A stretch of DNA of 64,000 bases from positions 1-64,000 of the forward strand of contig NZ_FOHO01000006.1 in the NCBI RefSeq assembly GCF_900111675.1, in the 5' to 3' direction. Shown here one piece after another: positions 8,666 to 19,041 of this stretch; the stretch's first letter is position 1, and each line of letters opens with the position of its first letter. A program made the position numbers and the translations under genes. Under the pieces are notes generated by a model that was given only the letters and a program-made list of their open reading frames with translations, was not told the origin of the DNA and did no database searches. This stretch comes from Paracoccus homiensis (GTDB lineage: Bacteria; Pseudomonadota; Alphaproteobacteria; Rhodobacterales; Rhodobacteraceae).

Positions 8666-9256
8666 ATGCCCGCCGTGACCGATCAGATTGCCGCATGTCG
8701 CCTGTGCCGCGACCGCTTTGCCGCCACGGCAACGCGACATGCGCCGCGCCCCGTGGTGTGGTTTCGACCCGGTGCGCGGATCCTGATCGCGGGGCAGGCA
8801 CCGGGGATGCGGGTCCATGAAAGCGGCCGGCCCTTCACCGACCGCTCGGGCGAGAGGCTGCGCGACTGGATGGGGGTCGACGAGGCCACTTTCTATGACC
8901 GGAACCGGATCGCCATCGTGCCGATGGCCTTCTGCTTTCCGGGATATGACGCCAAAGGGTCGGATCTGCCGCCGCCCCCGATCTGCGCGGAAACCTGGCG
9001 CAGCGAGGTCATGGCCCTTTTGCAGCCAAGGCTGACACTTCTGGTGGGCGGGCACGCGATCAGGTGGCATCTGGGACGGCAGTCGGTGACGCCGGCGGTC
9101 GAGGCATGGCGCGATCATGCGCCGACGGTCTTTCCGCTGCCCCATCCCTCGTGGCGAAACACTGGATGGTTGCGGCGAAATCCATGGTTCGAACAGCAGC
9201 TTTTGCCGGAGCTGCGGCAGGCCGTGGCCGACTGTCTGGCAGCAGAGCATCCGTAG
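8666..9256 (+). CDS. Uracil-DNA glycosylase superfamily protein
   Basis: The 196-residue protein has the UDG fold motifs GQAPG (residues 43-47, motif I), GRPFTDRSGERLRDWMG and LPHPSWRN near the C-terminus (motif II). An early CRLC pair recalls the family-4 Fe-S enzymes, but further cysteines are not clearly arranged for a cluster. Members of this compact group are annotated as uracil-DNA glycosylase family proteins, and their substrates are mostly untested. It is monocistronic and divergent from the capsule operon. The start follows a TTTCACTT leader with no strong ribosome-binding site. Confidence 0.85.
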   Translation: MPAVTDQIAACRLCRDRFAATATRHAPRPVVWFRPGARILIAGQAPGMRVHESGRPFTDRSGERLRDWMGVDEATFYDRNRIAIVPMAFCFPGYDAKGSDLPPPPICAETWRSEVMALLQPRLTLLVGGHAIRWHLGRQSVTPAVEAWRDHAPTVFPLPHPSWRNTGWLRRNPWFEQQLLPELRQAVADCLAAEHP

Positions 9257-9453
9257 TTCTACGGATTTATCGGAACTGGCGAATCGGAAACTTTCTTAGC
9301 TACTATTCATAACCTTCTGGTCTTAATGCTGATTCCAGACGGTTGGGTAATGGGGATTGCCAATCCACGGGACTGCGCTACCGTAATCGTGAACCTGCGC
9401 GGACAGCGCGGGGCGTGCGGAACCTATTCCGGACAAACATGGGAGAAAGTTGC

Positions 9454-10425
9454 ATGAGCAAATTCAAACCGTTTCTTCTGACGACGGCCTTTGCGCTGAC
9501 CGCCAGCACCGCCATGGCGCAGGAAGAACAATTCATCACCATCGGCACCGGTGGCCAGACCGGCGTCTACTATGTCGTGGGTCAGTCGATCTGCCGTCTG
9601 GTGAACCGCAATACTGCCGAAACCGGCATCAAATGCACCGCGCCCTCGACCGGGGGCTCGGTCGCCAATGTGAACGCGATCAAGGCGGGTGACATGACCA
9701 TGGGTGTCGCGCAGTCCGACATTCAGTATCACGCCTATGAAGGCGATGTGCCCGATTTCGAAGGCGACAAGAAGGTCGAAAACCTGCGCGCCGTCTTTTC
9801 GGTCCATCCCGAACCGTTCACCGTGGTGGCCCGCAAGGATGCCAGCATCGCAGGGTTCGATGACCTGAAGGGCAAGCGCGTCAATGTCGGCAATCCGGGC
9901 TCGGGCCAGCTGGCCACGATGGAAGTCGTGCTGGACGCCAAGGGCTGGTCGATGGACGATTTCTCGCTGGCCTCGCAGCTGAAGCCGGCAGAACAGTCGG
10001 CCGCACTGGGTGACAACAAGGTCGACGCCATCGTCTATACCGTTGGCCACCCGAACGGCTCGATCCAGGAAGCCACCTCGACCGTCGAGGCGAATTTGGT
10101 GCCGGTCGAAGGCCCCGAGATCGACAAGCTGGTCGACGAAAACCCCTATTACGCCAAGGCGACGATTCCGGGCGGCATGTATGCCGGTACGGATGAGGAT
10201 ACCAACACCTTCGGCGTCAAGGCGACCTTCGTGACCTCGGCCGACGTGTCGGATGAGGTGGTCTATGAAGTCGTGAAAGCGGTCTTTGACAATTTCGACC
10301 GCTTCAAGGGCCTGCACCCGGCCTTTGCCAACCTGACCCCCGAAGAGATGGTCAGCGAAGGCAACAGCGCGCCGCTGCATCCGGGCGCCGAGAAATATTA
10401 TAAGGAACAAGGCTGGGTCGAATAA
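9454..10425 (+). CDS. TAXI-family TRAP transporter solute-binding protein
   Basis: The 323-residue periplasmic binding protein has a signal peptide cleaved after about residue 22 (ALTASTAMA). TAXI-family sequence follows: ITIGTGGQTGVYYVVGQSIC, CTAPSTGGSVANV and KGKRVNVGNPGSG. It captures an organic acid, possibly glutamate- or dicarboxylate-like, for the fused permease downstream. The ligand cannot be read from the sequence. The ATG at 9454 is preceded by GGGAGAAAG. A 10-bp hairpin after the stop separates it from the permease gene, as is common for binding proteins needed in excess. Confidence 0.92.
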   Translation: MSKFKPFLLTTAFALTASTAMAQEEQFITIGTGGQTGVYYVVGQSICRLVNRNTAETGIKCTAPSTGGSVANVNAIKAGDMTMGVAQSDIQYHAYEGDVPDFEGDKKVENLRAVFSVHPEPFTVVARKDASIAGFDDLKGKRVNVGNPGSGQLATMEVVLDAKGWSMDDFSLASQLKPAEQSAALGDNKVDAIVYTVGHPNGSIQEATSTVEANLVPVEGPEIDKLVDENPYYAKATIPGGMYAGTDEDTNTFGVKATFVTSADVSDEVVYEVVKAVFDNFDRFKGLHPAFANLTPEEMVSEGNSAPLHPGAEKYYKEQGWVE

Positions 10426-10440
10426 TCCGGCACTGAAAAC

Positions 10441-10466
10441 GGGGCGGCCCTTGGCGGGGCCGCCCC
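10441..10466 (+). terminator. Intercistronic hairpin after the TRAP binding-protein gene
   Basis: GGGGCGGCCC (10441-10450) pairs perfectly with GGGCCGCCCC (10457-10466) across a 6-nt loop. There is no T tract, so it probably stabilises the binding-protein mRNA or attenuates rather than fully terminating. This would give more binding protein than permease. Confidence 0.6.
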
Positions 10467-10515
10467 TCGCTCTTGAATGACAAAGACAATAAGCCCGCAA
10501 GCAGGGAGAGACGTG

Positions 10516-13344
10516 ATGAGCGAGACCGACAAGAACGAAAGCCGCAAACATGACCAGTTCGAGGCCAGCGCCGTCGAGATGGGCGGGTCCGGACATGGGG
10601 GCCTGTCGCAATCCGAACTGGACGAACTTGTCGCCTCGTCCGACACCGGGGCCCGGACCCCGCCCGGCTTTGTCGGCAAGCTGATCCTGACGGTCGCGCT
10701 GTGCTGGTCGCTGTTTCAGCTTTGGATCGCCTCGCCCATTCCGTTCATGGTCGGTTTCGGTGTCCTGAACGACACGGAAACCCGTTCGATCCACCTTGCC
10801 TTCGCGCTGTTTCTGGCCTTCATGGCCTATCCCGCGGAACGCACCAAGGTGCAGATCGGGCTGGGCGTCGGCATCCCCGCGCTGATGACGGTCCTGTTCA
10901 TCGTCGGATCGAAAGCCGGGGTGCCGGTCTGGTGGATCCCGATCATCGGTCTTGCGGTCATTGCGGCGGTTCTGCTTGGCAGCCCCAAAAGCTGGGTCCC
11001 GCCATGGGAATGGGCGCTGGCGATTCTTGCAGCAATTGCGTCGCTTTACATCTATTTCTTCTACAATGACATCAGCAGCCGCGTGGGCGCGCCGATCCTG
11101 CAGGATTACGTTGTGTCAGTGATCGGCATTCTTCTGCTGCTAGAGGCGACGCGCCGCAGCCTTGGGCCTGCGCTGATGATCGTGGCCTCGGTCTTTCTGG
11201 TCTATACCTTCCTTGGCCCCTACATGCCGGGGATCATCGCCCACAAGGGCAACACCCTGTCCGAAGTCGTGAACCACCAGTGGATCACCACGGAGGGCGT
11301 GTTCGGCATCGCGCTTGGCGTTTCGACCAGCTTCGTCTTCCTGTTCGTCCTGTTCGGGGCGCTGTTGGATAAGGCGGGCGCGGGCAACTACTTTATCCAG
11401 GTTGCCTTTTCGCTGATGGGGCATATGCGCGGCGGTCCGGCAAAGGCCGCTGTCGTCAGCTCGGCCATGACGGGGCTGATCTCGGGCTCGTCCATCGCGA
11501 ATGTGGTCACCACCGGCACCTTCACCATCCCGCTGATGAAGAAGGTGGGCTTCAGTTCCGAAAAGGCCGGCGCGGTCGAGGTCGCGTCCTCGGTCAACGG
11601 TCAGATCATGCCGCCCGTGATGGGGGCCGCGGCCTTCCTGATGGTCGAATATGTCGGCATCCCCTATTTCGACGTGGTCAAGCACGCCTTCCTGCCCGCG
11701 ACGATCAGCTATATCGCGCTGGTCTATATCGTCCATCTTGAGGCGATGAAGGCCGGCATGAAGGGTCTGCCCCGCGCCTATGAACCAAGCCCGCTGATGC
11801 GCCGCATGATCGGTTTCCTGTTCGGCGTCGTGGCGATCGCGCTGCTGGGCTTCCTGATGAAATTCACCATGGGCTGGATCCGTCCCGCCTTCGGACCTGC
11901 CGCGCCCTACATCATCTTCGGCCTTCTGACCGCTGCCTATATCGGCCTGCTGTATGTCGCGTCGCGCGAAGAGCCGCTGGAACTGGATGATCCGAACGCC
12001 CCGGTGACCGAACTGCCCTTGCCGGGGCCGACCGTCCGTTCGGGCCTGCACTTCCTGCTGCCCGTGATCGTTCTGGTTTGGGCGCTGATGGTGGATCGCC
12101 TGTCGCCGGGCCTGTCGGCTTTCTGGGCGACGGCCTACATGATCTTCATCCTGCTGACCCAACGTCCGCTGATGGTGATGATGCGCGGCACCGATCGCAC
12201 CGGCAATGCCAGCACCGGCGCGGCATTCGGCGCAGGTATTGCCGATCTGATCGACGGGTTGATCTCGGGCGCGCGGAACATGATCGGCATCGGCATCGCC
12301 ACCGCGACCGCCGGTATCATCGTGGGGGCGGTCAGCCAGACCGGCGTCGGCTCCGCCCTTGCCGATGTGGTCGAGGTTCTGTCGGGCGGTCACCTACTGG
12401 CGATCCTGTTCCTGACGGCGGTGCTGTCGCTGATCCTGGGCATGGGTCTGCCGACCACGGCAAACTATATCGTCGTCTCCGCATTGCTGGCGCCCGTCAT
12501 CGTGACGCTTGGCCAGCAGAACGGGCTGATCGTGCCGCTGATCGCGGTCCATCTGTTCGTGTTCTACTTCGGCATCATGGCGGATGTGACGCCGCCCGTG
12601 GGGCTTGCCAGCTTTGCGGCGGCGGCGGTTTCGGGTGGCGATCCGATCCGCACAGGGGTGGTCGCGTTTTTCTACAGCCTGCGGACCGCCGCGCTGCCGT
12701 TCCTGTTCATCTTCAACACCGATCTGCTGCTGATAAACGTGGACTGGATACACGGCATCTTTGTCTTCGTGACGGCGACATTGGCAATGCTTCTGTTCGC
12801 CGCGGCGACGCAGGGCTGGTTCCTGACCCGCAACAAGAGCTGGGAAACGCTGCTGCTGTTGCTGGTCGCCTTCGCGATCTTCCGGCCGGGCTTTTTCATG
12901 GACTACCTGTATCCGCCCTATGACGATCTGCCGCCCGCGCAGTTCCAGCAGGCCCTGGCCGAGTCGCGCCCGGGTGATCCGCTGCGCTTGCGCATCGCAG
13001 GTCTGAACGAGGTCGGTGACCCGGTCGAGTTCACCGCCCTGCTGGCCGTACCCGAAGGGGCCGATGGCGCCGAGCGTCAGGCCGCGCTGGGGATCGAGAC
13101 GATCCAGAACGGCGATGAGGTGATGATCGACAACGTCGCCTTCGACAGCCCCGCGCAAGAGGCCGGGCTGGACTGGGATCAGCAGATCATGCTGGTCCGT
13201 GCGCCCGCGCCCGCGCCGTCGAAATACTGGATGTATATCCCGGCGGCACTGATCCTTGCGCTGGTCGTCTGGCTGCAACGCCGGCGTGCCGGGCCGGGGC
13301 AGGGCGCCACCGCCACCCGCAAGGAAGGGGTTCGCCATGCCTGA
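10516..13344 (+). CDS. TRAP transporter fused permease (DctQ-DctM) with C-terminal DUF3394-like domain
   Basis: The 942-residue inner-membrane protein combines the small and large TRAP permease subunits, as is usual for TAXI systems. Hydrophobic helices run from about residue 60 to 790. DctM-type signatures are GLISGSSIANVVTTGTFTIPLMKK, split here as GLISGSS and ANVVTTGTF, and LGMGLPTTANYIV. After the last helices a soluble segment of about 130 residues resembles the DUF3394/PDZ-like tail seen on some fused TRAP permeases, ending with one more helix. The ATG at 10516 follows AGGGAGAG. The last 8 nt overlap the Usp gene. Confidence 0.9.
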   Translation: MSETDKNESRKHDQFEASAVEMGGSGHGGLSQSELDELVASSDTGARTPPGFVGKLILTVALCWSLFQLWIASPIPFMVGFGVLNDTETRSIHLAFALFLAFMAYPAERTKVQIGLGVGIPALMTVLFIVGSKAGVPVWWIPIIGLAVIAAVLLGSPKSWVPPWEWALAILAAIASLYIYFFYNDISSRVGAPILQDYVVSVIGILLLLEATRRSLGPALMIVASVFLVYTFLGPYMPGIIAHKGNTLSEVVNHQWITTEGVFGIALGVSTSFVFLFVLFGALLDKAGAGNYFIQVAFSLMGHMRGGPAKAAVVSSAMTGLISGSSIANVVTTGTFTIPLMKKVGFSSEKAGAVEVASSVNGQIMPPVMGAAAFLMVEYVGIPYFDVVKHAFLPATISYIALVYIVHLEAMKAGMKGLPRAYEPSPLMRRMIGFLFGVVAIALLGFLMKFTMGWIRPAFGPAAPYIIFGLLTAAYIGLLYVASREEPLELDDPNAPVTELPLPGPTVRSGLHFLLPVIVLVWALMVDRLSPGLSAFWATAYMIFILLTQRPLMVMMRGTDRTGNASTGAAFGAGIADLIDGLISGARNMIGIGIATATAGIIVGAVSQTGVGSALADVVEVLSGGHLLAILFLTAVLSLILGMGLPTTANYIVVSALLAPVIVTLGQQNGLIVPLIAVHLFVFYFGIMADVTPPVGLASFAAAAVSGGDPIRTGVVAFFYSLRTAALPFLFIFNTDLLLINVDWIHGIFVFVTATLAMLLFAAATQGWFLTRNKSWETLLLLLVAFAIFRPGFFMDYLYPPYDDLPPAQFQQALAESRPGDPLRLRIAGLNEVGDPVEFTALLAVPEGADGAERQAALGIETIQNGDEVMIDNVAFDSPAQEAGLDWDQQIMLVRAPAPAPSKYWMYIPAALILALVVWLQRRRAGPGQGATATRKEGVRHA

Positions 13345-13759
13345 TCAGGTTTTGTTTCCGATCGATCTTCAGCATCCGGAAAGCTGGGAAAAGGCCTTGC
13401 CCGCCGCCATGCGCATGGCGGGCAGCGAGGGCACGATCCATCTGTTGGGGATCGTGCCGGATATCGGCAGTTCGATGGTCGCGACCTTCCTGCCCAAGGG
13501 GTACGAGGTGCAGGCGCTTCAGGCGATGAAGGATGCGCTGGACGGTTTTGCCGAACAGCACCTGCCTGACACCCGGGTCAAGACCCATGTCGGTCACGGC
13601 CATGTTGCCGAAACGATCCTGAAGCTGGCGAAAAAGACCAAGGCGGATCTGATCGTCATGGCCAGCCACAAGCCTGATGAGTTGCGAAGCATCCTGATCA
13701 GCAGCCATGCGAATGCGGTCGTGCGCCATTCGCCCGTGTCCGTCATGGTCGTACGCTAG
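13337..13759 (+). CDS. Universal stress protein family (TRAP-associated)
   Basis: The 140-residue UspA-fold protein begins [11 protein letters not shown] and ends with the conserved [10 protein letters not shown] strand. The nucleotide-binding glycine loop normally reads about GSxGxxxxxxxxLGS. Here the equivalent is [18 protein letters not shown] with the glycines gone, so ATP binding is doubtful. Usp genes next to TRAP transporters are known (TeaD with the TeaABC ectoine importer), where the Usp modulates transport. It overlaps the permease stop and is followed after 2 nt by fhs. Confidence 0.88.
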   Translation: MPDQVLFPIDLQHPESWEKALPAAMRMAGSEGTIHLLGIVPDIGSSMVATFLPKGYEVQALQAMKDALDGFAEQHLPDTRVKTHVGHGHVAETILKLAKKTKADLIVMASHKPDELRSILISSHANAVVRHSPVSVMVVR

Positions 13760-13761
13760 GC

Positions 13762-15432
13762 GTGCTGTCCGATATCGAGATCGCGCGCGGCGCCGACAAG
13801 CGCCCCATTCAGCAGATCGCGCAGAAGCTGGGGCTTGGGGCGAGGGATATCCTGCCCTACGGCCATGACAAGGCCAAGATCACGCATCGGGCGCTGGCCG
13901 GGCTGGCCGATCGGCCGCAGGGCAAGTTGATCCTTGTGACCGCGATCAACCCGACCCCGGCGGGTGAGGGCAAGACGACCACCACCGTCGGGCTGGGCGA
14001 CGCGCTGAACCGGATCGGAAAGCAGGCGACGATCTGCATCCGCGAGGCCAGTTTGGGCCCGAATTTCGGCATGAAGGGCGGCGCGGCGGGCGGCGGACGC
14101 GCCCAGATCGTCCCCATGGAAGAAATGAACCTTCATTTCACCGGCGATTTTCACGCGATCACCAGCGCGCATAACCTGCTGGCCGCGATGATCGACAACC
14201 ACATCTATTGGGGCAACGCGCTGGATCTGGACACGCGGCGCATCACGTGGCGGCGGGTCATGGACATGAATGACCGCGCCTTGCGCGACGTCGCGATGGG
14301 GCTGGGCGGTGTCAGCAATGGCTTTGTCCGGCAGTCGGGTTTCGACATCACCGTCGCGTCCGAGGTGATGGCCATCCTGTGCCTGGCAGACGATCTGGCG
14401 GATCTTCAGGACAGGTTGGGCCGGATCATCATCGGCTATACCCGTGACAAGAAACCCGTCACCGCGCATGATATTGGCGCCGCGGGCGCGATGACGGTGC
14501 TGTTGAAGGATGCACTGCAGCCCAACCTGGTGCAGACCCTGGAAAACAACCCGGCGCTGGTTCATGGTGGCCCCTTCGCGAATATCGCGCATGGCTGCAA
14601 CAGCGTGATCGCGACCCGTGCGGCGCTGCGCATGTCGGATTATGTCGTGACCGAAGCGGGGTTCGGCGCCGATCTGGGGGCCGAAAAGTTTCTGAATATC
14701 AAATGCCGCATGGCCGGCCTGTCGCCCGCAGCCTGCGTGCTGGTGGCGACGATCCGGGCGCTGAAGATGAATGGCGGTGTCGACAAGCAGGATCTGGGCC
14801 GGGAAGATGTCGCGGCTGTCACGCGCGGCTGTGACAATTTGGGCCGTCACATCCAGAACCTGCGCGGCTTTGGCCTGCCGGTCATCGTGGCGGTGAACCA
14901 TTTCGACGGCGACAGCGCCGCCGAGATCGAGGCGCTGCATGCCTATTGCGCTTCGCATGGCGTTCGCGCGGTTCTGGCCCGCCATTGGGCCGAAGGCGGC
15001 GCCGGTGCCGAGGAGCTGGCCCACGCGGTGAGCGAGATTGCCGATGCCGGTGCGGCTGATTTTCATACGCTTTATTCGGATTCGATGCCGCTGTGGCAGA
15101 AGATCGAAACGATCTGCACCCGTATCTATCGCGCCAGCCACGCGGAACCCGCAGCCGGCGTCATGCAGCAGCTTGCCGCGTGGGAGGCCGCGGATTTTGC
15201 CGATCTGCCGGTCTGCATCGCCAAGACGCCCTATTCCTTCACCACCGATCCCGCGCGTCGCGGTGCGCCCGAAGGTCATGTCGTGCCCGTGCGCGAGGTG
15301 CGGCTGTCTGCGGGTGCTGGCTTTGTGGTGGCAATCTGTGGCGAGGTCATGACTATGCCCGGCCTGCCCCGAACCCCCGCCGCCGAGCGCATAGGCCTTG
15401 GCCCTGAAGGCCAGATCAGGGGGCTGTTCTAG
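13762..15432 (+). CDS. fhs: Formate-tetrahydrofolate ligase
   Basis: The 556-residue enzyme makes 10-formyl-tetrahydrofolate from formate, THF and ATP. The P-loop [13 protein letters not shown] lies near residue 55. The family motifs [18 protein letters not shown] and FTGDFHAI follow, with PVIVAVNHF further on. It starts at GTG (13762), 2 nt after the Usp stop, so it is probably translated from the TRAP operon mRNA. It converges with the minus-strand gene below, overlapping its stop by 4 nt. Placement behind a TRAP importer hints that the imported solute, or its breakdown, feeds one-carbon metabolism. Confidence 0.95.
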   Translation: MLSDIEIARGADKRPIQQIAQKLGLGARDILPYGHDKAKITHRALAGLADRPQGKLILVTAINPTPAGEGKTTTTVGLGDALNRIGKQATICIREASLGPNFGMKGGAAGGGRAQIVPMEEMNLHFTGDFHAITSAHNLLAAMIDNHIYWGNALDLDTRRITWRRVMDMNDRALRDVAMGLGGVSNGFVRQSGFDITVASEVMAILCLADDLADLQDRLGRIIIGYTRDKKPVTAHDIGAAGAMTVLLKDALQPNLVQTLENNPALVHGGPFANIAHGCNSVIATRAALRMSDYVVTEAGFGADLGAEKFLNIKCRMAGLSPAACVLVATIRALKMNGGVDKQDLGREDVAAVTRGCDNLGRHIQNLRGFGLPVIVAVNHFDGDSAAEIEALHAYCASHGVRAVLARHWAEGGAGAEELAHAVSEIADAGAADFHTLYSDSMPLWQKIETICTRIYRASHAEPAAGVMQQLAAWEAADFADLPVCIAKTPYSFTTDPARRGAPEGHVVPVREVRLSAGAGFVVAICGEVMTMPGLPRTPAAERIGLGPEGQIRGLF

Positions 15433-16922
15433 ATCGGCCTGGCGCGGGTGCTGTCGCCCTCGAACACCCAGGCGATCAGGGACATGCGCGCCAGCCGCGC
15501 CGATTGGTCCTGCAGCGATTCGGTTGCATCCTCGATCGCGGCCAGATCGCGCAGCATCATCCGGCAGGCGGCGATGCGGATGGCAGGGGTGGTCTGGATC
15601 GACTGACAGGCAATGGCTTGGGCACAGCAGGCCAGAAACCCGGCCGGGTCGCCGGATCGGGCCGCGGCGTCCCACGTCTGGATCATCGCGGCATCCGCCG
15701 CTGCACCCAGCGTCACGGCAGAGCCGCGCAACCAGTTCAGTGCAGCCTGCATATGCGGGGGCTGTTCTGCATGGTTCAGCGCGGGCCAGGCCGCACCAAG
15801 ATCAAGACAGGATCGTGCGTGGCGCGCGGCGGTGAAGCTGCCGAACATCAACGGCGCAATGGCAAGGATATCGCGGGCCTGTATTTTCTGGCCCGCCAGC
15901 CCCGCAAGCGAAAACCAATCCTCGCCCGTCGCGCAGGATAGGGTGGCCGCCATGCGCAGCCGATCCGGTTTGGGCAATTCGCGCAGATTGTCGCCGCGGC
16001 TGACGACGATCGCGGCGGCCATGTCGCGACATCCGTGCAGGGGTTGCGATGTGGGCGCGGCTTCCGCGCCGTTCCAGCGGCGATAGGTCGCCATGTGCAA
16101 CGCGGCCACGGTCATCAAGGTGGCCCAGACCCCATCGTCCAGTTCCTGACATTCCGTGGAATAGGCGGATCGCGCCGGGAACGATCCGTCGGGCCGCTGA
16201 TAGGGAATGACCTCGGCCAGCATCGGCGCAATGTCATGGTCGGGATCGATCAGTCGCAGGCAGAAGGCAAGCTGCACGGTCGCGATCAGCGATTGTTCCT
16301 TGCGCGCCCATTCGGCGTATCTGAGGCAATTTGCGAAAACCTGACCATAGACACGGGGATGCGAAAATTGCGGCCGACGTGCGCCAAAGCCGTAAAGCCG
16401 CATCAGCACCATCGTGAAGCGTTCCAGATAAGCCTGGCTCAGCGCCTCGGACGGCATGGGGGCGACAACGAATTCCTCGGCCAGACGCAGCAGTTCCTCG
16501 GCCGGCGGATGTTCGATCGCCAGCCGGTCGCTCAGCGCGTCGGGGGTTTCATCGGTCAGGATCTGCCGCGCCAATTGGTATCGCGGGTCATCGGCAAGAA
16601 CCGCCTGCGCCGCAAAAACGGATTGCACCAGATCAGAGGACGGATCGGTTTCGCTTTCCGCGATCCGGCGCGCGATCCGCGACAGGATTTCCGGCGACAG
16701 CCTGCGTGCGACAATGACCTGAAGGGGCGATTTGCAACCGCGCAAACCCGACAAAATCTCGCCAACCCACGCGGCGGTAGAAAGATGGGGGATGGCAGGG
16801 TGTTGCGAGGGCAGGGGGTCGGGCAGTGCCTCGACATGCTGTCGAAGCCATTCAAGCCCCCGGCTGGCCAGCATTTTCAGCAATCGGTCATAGCTTGCAT
16901 CCAAAGGTGTGCTGACACTCAT
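15429..16922 (-). CDS. Uncharacterised 497-residue protein, possibly alpha/alpha-toroid fold
   Basis: I do not recognise the family. The protein is soluble, helix-rich and lacks a signal peptide. YQRPDGSFP, followed about 20 residues later by [18 protein letters not shown], resembles the repeat logic of alpha/alpha-toroid proteins (terpene cyclase or prenyltransferase barrels). No DXDD or QW motif set supports an enzyme. Several cysteines lie in the C-terminal third ([15 protein letters not shown]). It has its own promoter region at 16923 and beyond, which is unusually AT-rich, and it converges with fhs. Confidence 0.7.
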   Translation of the reverse strand: MSVSTPLDASYDRLLKMLASRGLEWLRQHVEALPDPLPSQHPAIPHLSTAAWVGEILSGLRGCKSPLQVIVARRLSPEILSRIARRIAESETDPSSDLVQSVFAAQAVLADDPRYQLARQILTDETPDALSDRLAIEHPPAEELLRLAEEFVVAPMPSEALSQAYLERFTMVLMRLYGFGARRPQFSHPRVYGQVFANCLRYAEWARKEQSLIATVQLAFCLRLIDPDHDIAPMLAEVIPYQRPDGSFPARSAYSTECQELDDGVWATLMTVAALHMATYRRWNGAEAAPTSQPLHGCRDMAAAIVVSRGDNLRELPKPDRLRMAATLSCATGEDWFSLAGLAGQKIQARDILAIAPLMFGSFTAARHARSCLDLGAAWPALNHAEQPPHMQAALNWLRGSAVTLGAAADAAMIQTWDAAARSGDPAGFLACCAQAIACQSIQTTPAIRIAACRMMLRDLAAIEDATESLQDQSARLARMSLIAWVFEGDSTRARPI

Positions 16923-17406
16923 CGCGGGGACCCTTCAACCTTCAGGAGTAAGTTACACTGACACCAAAGCAACACGAACTGCAAGTTTCTGTGATCATAA
17001 ACTAATCAGGGCGGGTCAGCACAATCACATTTTCAGACGTTCTTAATAGGAAATTGATTATAAGTATATGCTTTTGATAATCGGAATCTGCGTTATGTGC
17101 AATATTAACTAGATATATGTAAATGTGATTGATGCTGCGCGGCAAATGCACAGCGCCACATATAACCGCTGTTGAGCTTCCAAAACAACGCACTGCTTGG
17201 CCAAGCTCGAATTTCCCGCCGCCATGCTGGACGGCCAGTCGCGGCGGTAGTGGACATAGTGTCACAAAGCGGGCAACTGCCCAATGCTGACGCAGCGTAG
17301 CAATCTTTTCCGGGCGCGGATGCGGCGCGGCAGGGCTGTCGCCTTGCGTTGGCTGCATCGGTATCGGGAATTGCACAGTCGCGCGCGGCAGGCTACATGC
17401 CCCAAC
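16923..17406. other. AT-rich intergenic region between the orphan toroid-like gene and prfC
   Basis: About 480 bp separate two divergent genes. The part at roughly 16980-17170 is strikingly AT-rich for this genome. On the plus strand, TTGATT followed 16 nt later by GATAAT (near 17055-17082) looks like a sigma70-type promoter. No ORF with family resemblance is present on either strand. It may hold both divergent promoters and possibly an untranslated RNA. Confidence 0.45.
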
Positions 17407-19002
17407 ATGACAAACCGCCCCGAACTTCCGCCCGAAATCGCACGCCGCCGGACCTTCGCGATCATCTCGCATCCGGATGCCGGCAAGACCACGCTGACCG
17501 AGAAATTCCTACTGTATGGCGGCGCCATCCAGATGGCCGGACAGGTTCGCGCCAAGGGCGAGGCGCGGCGCACGCGGTCGGACTTCATGAAGATGGAACA
17601 GGATCGCGGGATTTCGGTCTCGGCCTCGGCGATGTCCTTCGATTTCGACGGGTTCCGGTTCAACCTGGTGGACACGCCGGGTCACAGCGATTTTTCGGAA
17701 GACACCTATCGCACGCTGACGGCGGTGGATGCGGCGATCATGGTCATCGACGGCGCCAAGGGCGTCGAATCCCAGACGCGCAAGCTGTTCGAGGTGTGCC
17801 GCCTGCGAGATCTGCCGATCCTGACCTTCTGTAACAAGATGGATCGCGAATCCCGCGAGACCTTCGAGATCATCGACGAGATCCAGGAGAATCTGGCTAT
17901 CGACGTGGCCCCCGCATCCTGGCCCATCGGGGTCGGCCGCGATTTCCTTGGCTGCTATGACATGCTCAACGACCGGTTGGAACTGATGGACCGCGCCGAC
18001 CGCAACAAGGTCGCGGAATCCATCGCCATCGACGGTCTGGACGACCCCAAGCTGGCCCAGCACATCCCCGAACACCTGCTGACCCAGCTGCGCGAAGAAA
18101 TCGAGATGGCGCGCGAGCTGCTGCCGAGCTTCGACCGCCAGTCCTTTCTGGAAGGGCACATGACGCCCATCTGGTTCGGCAGTGCGATCAACAGCTTTGG
18201 CGTGCGCGAGTTGATGAAGGGCATCAGCACCTACGGCCCCGAACCCCAGCCGCAGAACAGCGCCGACCGCGAGATCGCCCCCGAAGAAAAGAAGGTCACG
18301 GGCTTCGTCTTCAAGGTTCAGGCGAACATGGACCCCAAGCACCGCGACCGCGTGGCCTTCGTCCGTCTTGCCAGCGGGCATTTTGAACGCGGGATGAAGT
18401 TGACGCATGTGCGGTCCAAGAAGCCGATGGCCGTCAGCAACCCGGTGCTGTTCCTGGCCGCCGACCGCGAGCTAGCCGAAGAGGCATGGGCCGGCGATAT
18501 CATCGGCATTCCGAACCACGGCCAGCTGCGCATCGGCGACGCCCTGACCGAGGGCGAGGCCCTGCGTTTCACCGGCATCCCCAGCTTTGCGCCGGAACTG
18601 CTGCAATCGGTTCGCGCGACCGACCCGATGAAGGCCAAGCATCTGGAAAAGGCGCTGATGCAATTCGCCGAAGAAGGCGCGGCCAAGGTCTTCAAGCCGA
18701 TGATCGGCTCGGGCTTTATCGTTGGTGTCGTCGGCGCGCTGCAATTCGAGGTTCTGGCCAGCCGGATCGAGCTGGAATACGGCATCCCCGTCCGCTTCGA
18801 GGCCAGCCAGTTCACCAGCGCGCGTTGGGTGGCCGGACCGAAGGACAAGGTCGAGGCGTTCTCGAACGCGAACAAGCAGCACATGGCTCTGGACCATGAT
18901 GGCGACCTGGTCTTCCTGACCCGCCTGCAATGGGACATCGACCGCGTGGGTCGCGACCATCCCGACCTGTCGCTGACCGCGACCAAGGAAATGATGGTCT
19001 GA
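17407..19002 (+). CDS. prfC: Peptide chain release factor 3 (GTPase)
   Basis: The 531-residue translational GTPase recycles RF1/RF2 from the ribosome after termination. G-motifs are clear: G1 SHPDAGKTTL near residue 21, the switch region RGISVSASAMSF, G3 DTPGH and G4 NKMD. The RF3-specific regions LLPSFDRQSFLEG and GALQFEVLASRIELEYG are present. I start at the ATG at 17407, because the frame upstream to 17284 lacks family sequence. It is followed by a strong hairpin terminator. Confidence 0.95.
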   Translation: MTNRPELPPEIARRRTFAIISHPDAGKTTLTEKFLLYGGAIQMAGQVRAKGEARRTRSDFMKMEQDRGISVSASAMSFDFDGFRFNLVDTPGHSDFSEDTYRTLTAVDAAIMVIDGAKGVESQTRKLFEVCRLRDLPILTFCNKMDRESRETFEIIDEIQENLAIDVAPASWPIGVGRDFLGCYDMLNDRLELMDRADRNKVAESIAIDGLDDPKLAQHIPEHLLTQLREEIEMARELLPSFDRQSFLEGHMTPIWFGSAINSFGVRELMKGISTYGPEPQPQNSADREIAPEEKKVTGFVFKVQANMDPKHRDRVAFVRLASGHFERGMKLTHVRSKKPMAVSNPVLFLAADRELAEEAWAGDIIGIPNHGQLRIGDALTEGEALRFTGIPSFAPELLQSVRATDPMKAKHLEKALMQFAEEGAAKVFKPMIGSGFIVGVVGALQFEVLASRIELEYGIPVRFEASQFTSARWVAGPKDKVEAFSNANKQHMALDHDGDLVFLTRLQWDIDRVGRDHPDLSLTATKEMMV

Positions 19003-19009
19003 AACGATG

Positions 19010-19035
19010 ACGCCCGGTCCGACAGGACCGGGCGT
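19010..19035 (+). terminator. Hairpin terminator between prfC and osmC (convergent)
   Basis: ACGCCCGGTCC (19010-19020) pairs perfectly with GGACCGGGCGT (19025-19035) around the loop GACA, followed by TTT. It sits between two convergent genes and could serve both. Confidence 0.75.
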
Positions 19036-19041
19036 TTCGCA

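Noticed and set aside
13756..15675. Long minus-strand open frame opposite fhs
   Set aside because: Antisense shadow of the Usp/fhs genes with no family motifs.
17002..17472. Minus-strand frame of about 156 codons upstream of prfC
   Set aside because: It spans the AT-rich gap and overlaps the prfC start, and its translation has no coherent domain.
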